Source: Mortierella sp. BCC40632
Taxonomy: Eukaryota > Mortierellomycota > Mortierellomycetes > Mortierellales > Mortierellaceae
Assembly: GCA_011634665.1 (NCBI GenBank)
Contig: WAEK01000007.1
Coordinates: 2,142,501-2,206,500 of the forward strand
DNA length: 64,000 bases
Direction of reading: 5' to 3'
Below are positions 63,301 through 64,000 of this stretch, piece after piece; within the stretch, counting starts at the first letter, position 1; the number at the start of each line of letters is the position of its first letter. The position numbers and the translations under genes were made by a program. A model generated the notes under the pieces. It did no database searches. It saw only the letters and a program-made list of their open reading frames with translations, and was not told the origin of the DNA.

Positions 63301-64000
63301 GTCGCCAAAGGAGACCTAAGTAAAAAGATTTCAGTCGAGGTCAAGGGAGAGATGTTGGATCTCAAGAACACATTCAATATCATGGTGGACCAGCTGCAAC
63401 AATTTGCCACAGAAGTCACTCGAGTCAGTCTTGAAGTCGGTACAGACGGAAAGCTTGGAGGTCAGGCCGTTGTCAAGGACGTCAGTGGAACATGGAAGGA
63501 GCTCACGGACAATGTCAACACCATGGCTTCAAATTTGACAACCCAGGTGCGATCGATTGCTGAGGTTACTACAGCTGTCGCAGCTGGAGATCTGAGCAAG
63601 ACCATTGACGTTGCAGCGCGCGGTGAGATCTTCGAGCTGAAGAATACAGTCAACTCGATGGTAGAGCAGCTCCGAACGTTCGCTGCTGAGGTTACTCGTG
63701 TCGCCCGTGAAGTCGGAACCGAAGGCAAGCTGGGTGGTCAGGCCGATGTCAAGGGTGTCGACGGCACGTGGAAAGAACTCACAGACAACGTCAACACCAT
63801 GGCTGCCAACTTGACTGCCCAAGTGAGAGATATTGCTAACGTCAGTAAAGGTGTCGCCAAGGGAGATCTAACCAAGAAGATTTCCGTAGATGTCAAGGGA
63901 GAGATGTTGGATCTCAAGAACACCTTCAACATCATGGTGGACCAGCTCCAAGAGTTCGCCACAGAGGTCACACGTGTGAGTTTGGAAGTCGGTACCATGG
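60371..64000 (+). CDS. NIK1: Group III hybrid histidine kinase, long copy, 5' end disrupted, runs off the window
   Basis: Cytosolic HAMP-array sensor kinase of the NIK1/Os-1 type, upstream of the HOG and SKN7 branches in fungal osmosensing and the target class of phenylpyrrole and dicarboximide fungicides (family knowledge). Coding exons seen: 60447-61578 (open frame), 61864-62690 and 62832 to beyond 64000, with phased GT/AG junctions. Nine HAMP-type units are visible by their GDL motifs, repeating every 92 residues and alternating between two types ([11 protein letters not shown]...GDLTKKI and [11 protein letters not shown]...GDLSKTI). The H-box, kinase and receiver would lie past the window end. 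Oddity: the ATG equivalent to the short copy's start (60371) meets TAG after 11 codons (60404-60406), and the main frame is closed upstream by TAA at 60444-60446. The first in-frame ATG is only at 61029. Either small sequencing errors, an upstream exon, or real 5' decay explains this. Confidence 0.75.

Overview
The window comes from a fungal nuclear genome. The genes are split by spliceosomal introns (GT...AG) and are typically fungal: a hybrid histidine kinase of group III (NIK1/Os-1 type), a SKN7/PRR1 transcription factor, exportin-T (LOS1), TRP4 as a stand-alone anthranilate phosphoribosyltransferase, VMA6 and a heterotrimeric G-alpha. The fucosyltransferase-like enzyme, the large pyrimidine-rich leaders and the very high density of homopolymers and GA/CT/GT microsatellites suggest an early-diverging lineage. 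Mucoromycota, and Mortierellomycotina within it, are my best guess, but that is inference and a database search would settle it.

Region 1 (1-29,700) is an ordinary single-copy gene neighbourhood. In order it holds: G-alpha (377-6249, +); a 3.2-kb low-complexity gap; exportin-T (about 9478-15165, -), divergent from an unrecognised membrane protein (15706-16563, +); a multi-spanning GT37-like fucosyltransferase (18371-22397, +); TRP4 (23517-24993, +), convergent with VMA6 (25588-27351, -); and a PM20D2-like M20 amidohydrolase (27902-29341, +), convergent with SKN7.

Region 2 (29,687-64,000) is the striking part. A full-length SKN7 (-) and a group III histidine kinase (+) are linked and divergent. 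The segment between and including parts of them is present twice in tandem. The layout is SKN7 full (29687-33654, -), spacer 1, short kinase ending at its H-box (46154-48405, +), junction, short SKN7 with only the HSF-type DNA-binding domain (49062-50244, -), spacer 2, and the long kinase (from about 60371, +, running off the window). This is what one tandem duplication gives when its endpoints fall inside SKN7 exon 4 and inside the kinase gene just after the H-box. It leaves one intact SKN7, one DNA-binding-only SKN7 and one kinase-less HAMP-array protein. The long kinase copy has frameshifts at its 5' end, so its true start is unclear.

The two copies diverge unevenly. Some noncoding blocks (SKN7 intron 1 and a 2.1-kb spacer block) are almost identical, while the SKN7 coding exon between them differs at roughly one base in ten. 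Spacer 1 also carries a 3.7-kb AT-richer island with almost no microsatellites and only broken reading frames. Spacer 2 carries an extra copy of a roughly 1-kb repeat and a 2.3-kb segment without a counterpart.

Functionally the second half is a two-component locus. Group III HAMP kinases signal through an HPt protein to response regulators such as SKN7 in osmotic, oxidative and cell-wall stress. Linkage of sensor and output factor, plus truncated derivatives of both, is the main discovery candidate. No tRNA, rRNA, CRISPR array or intact transposase was seen.
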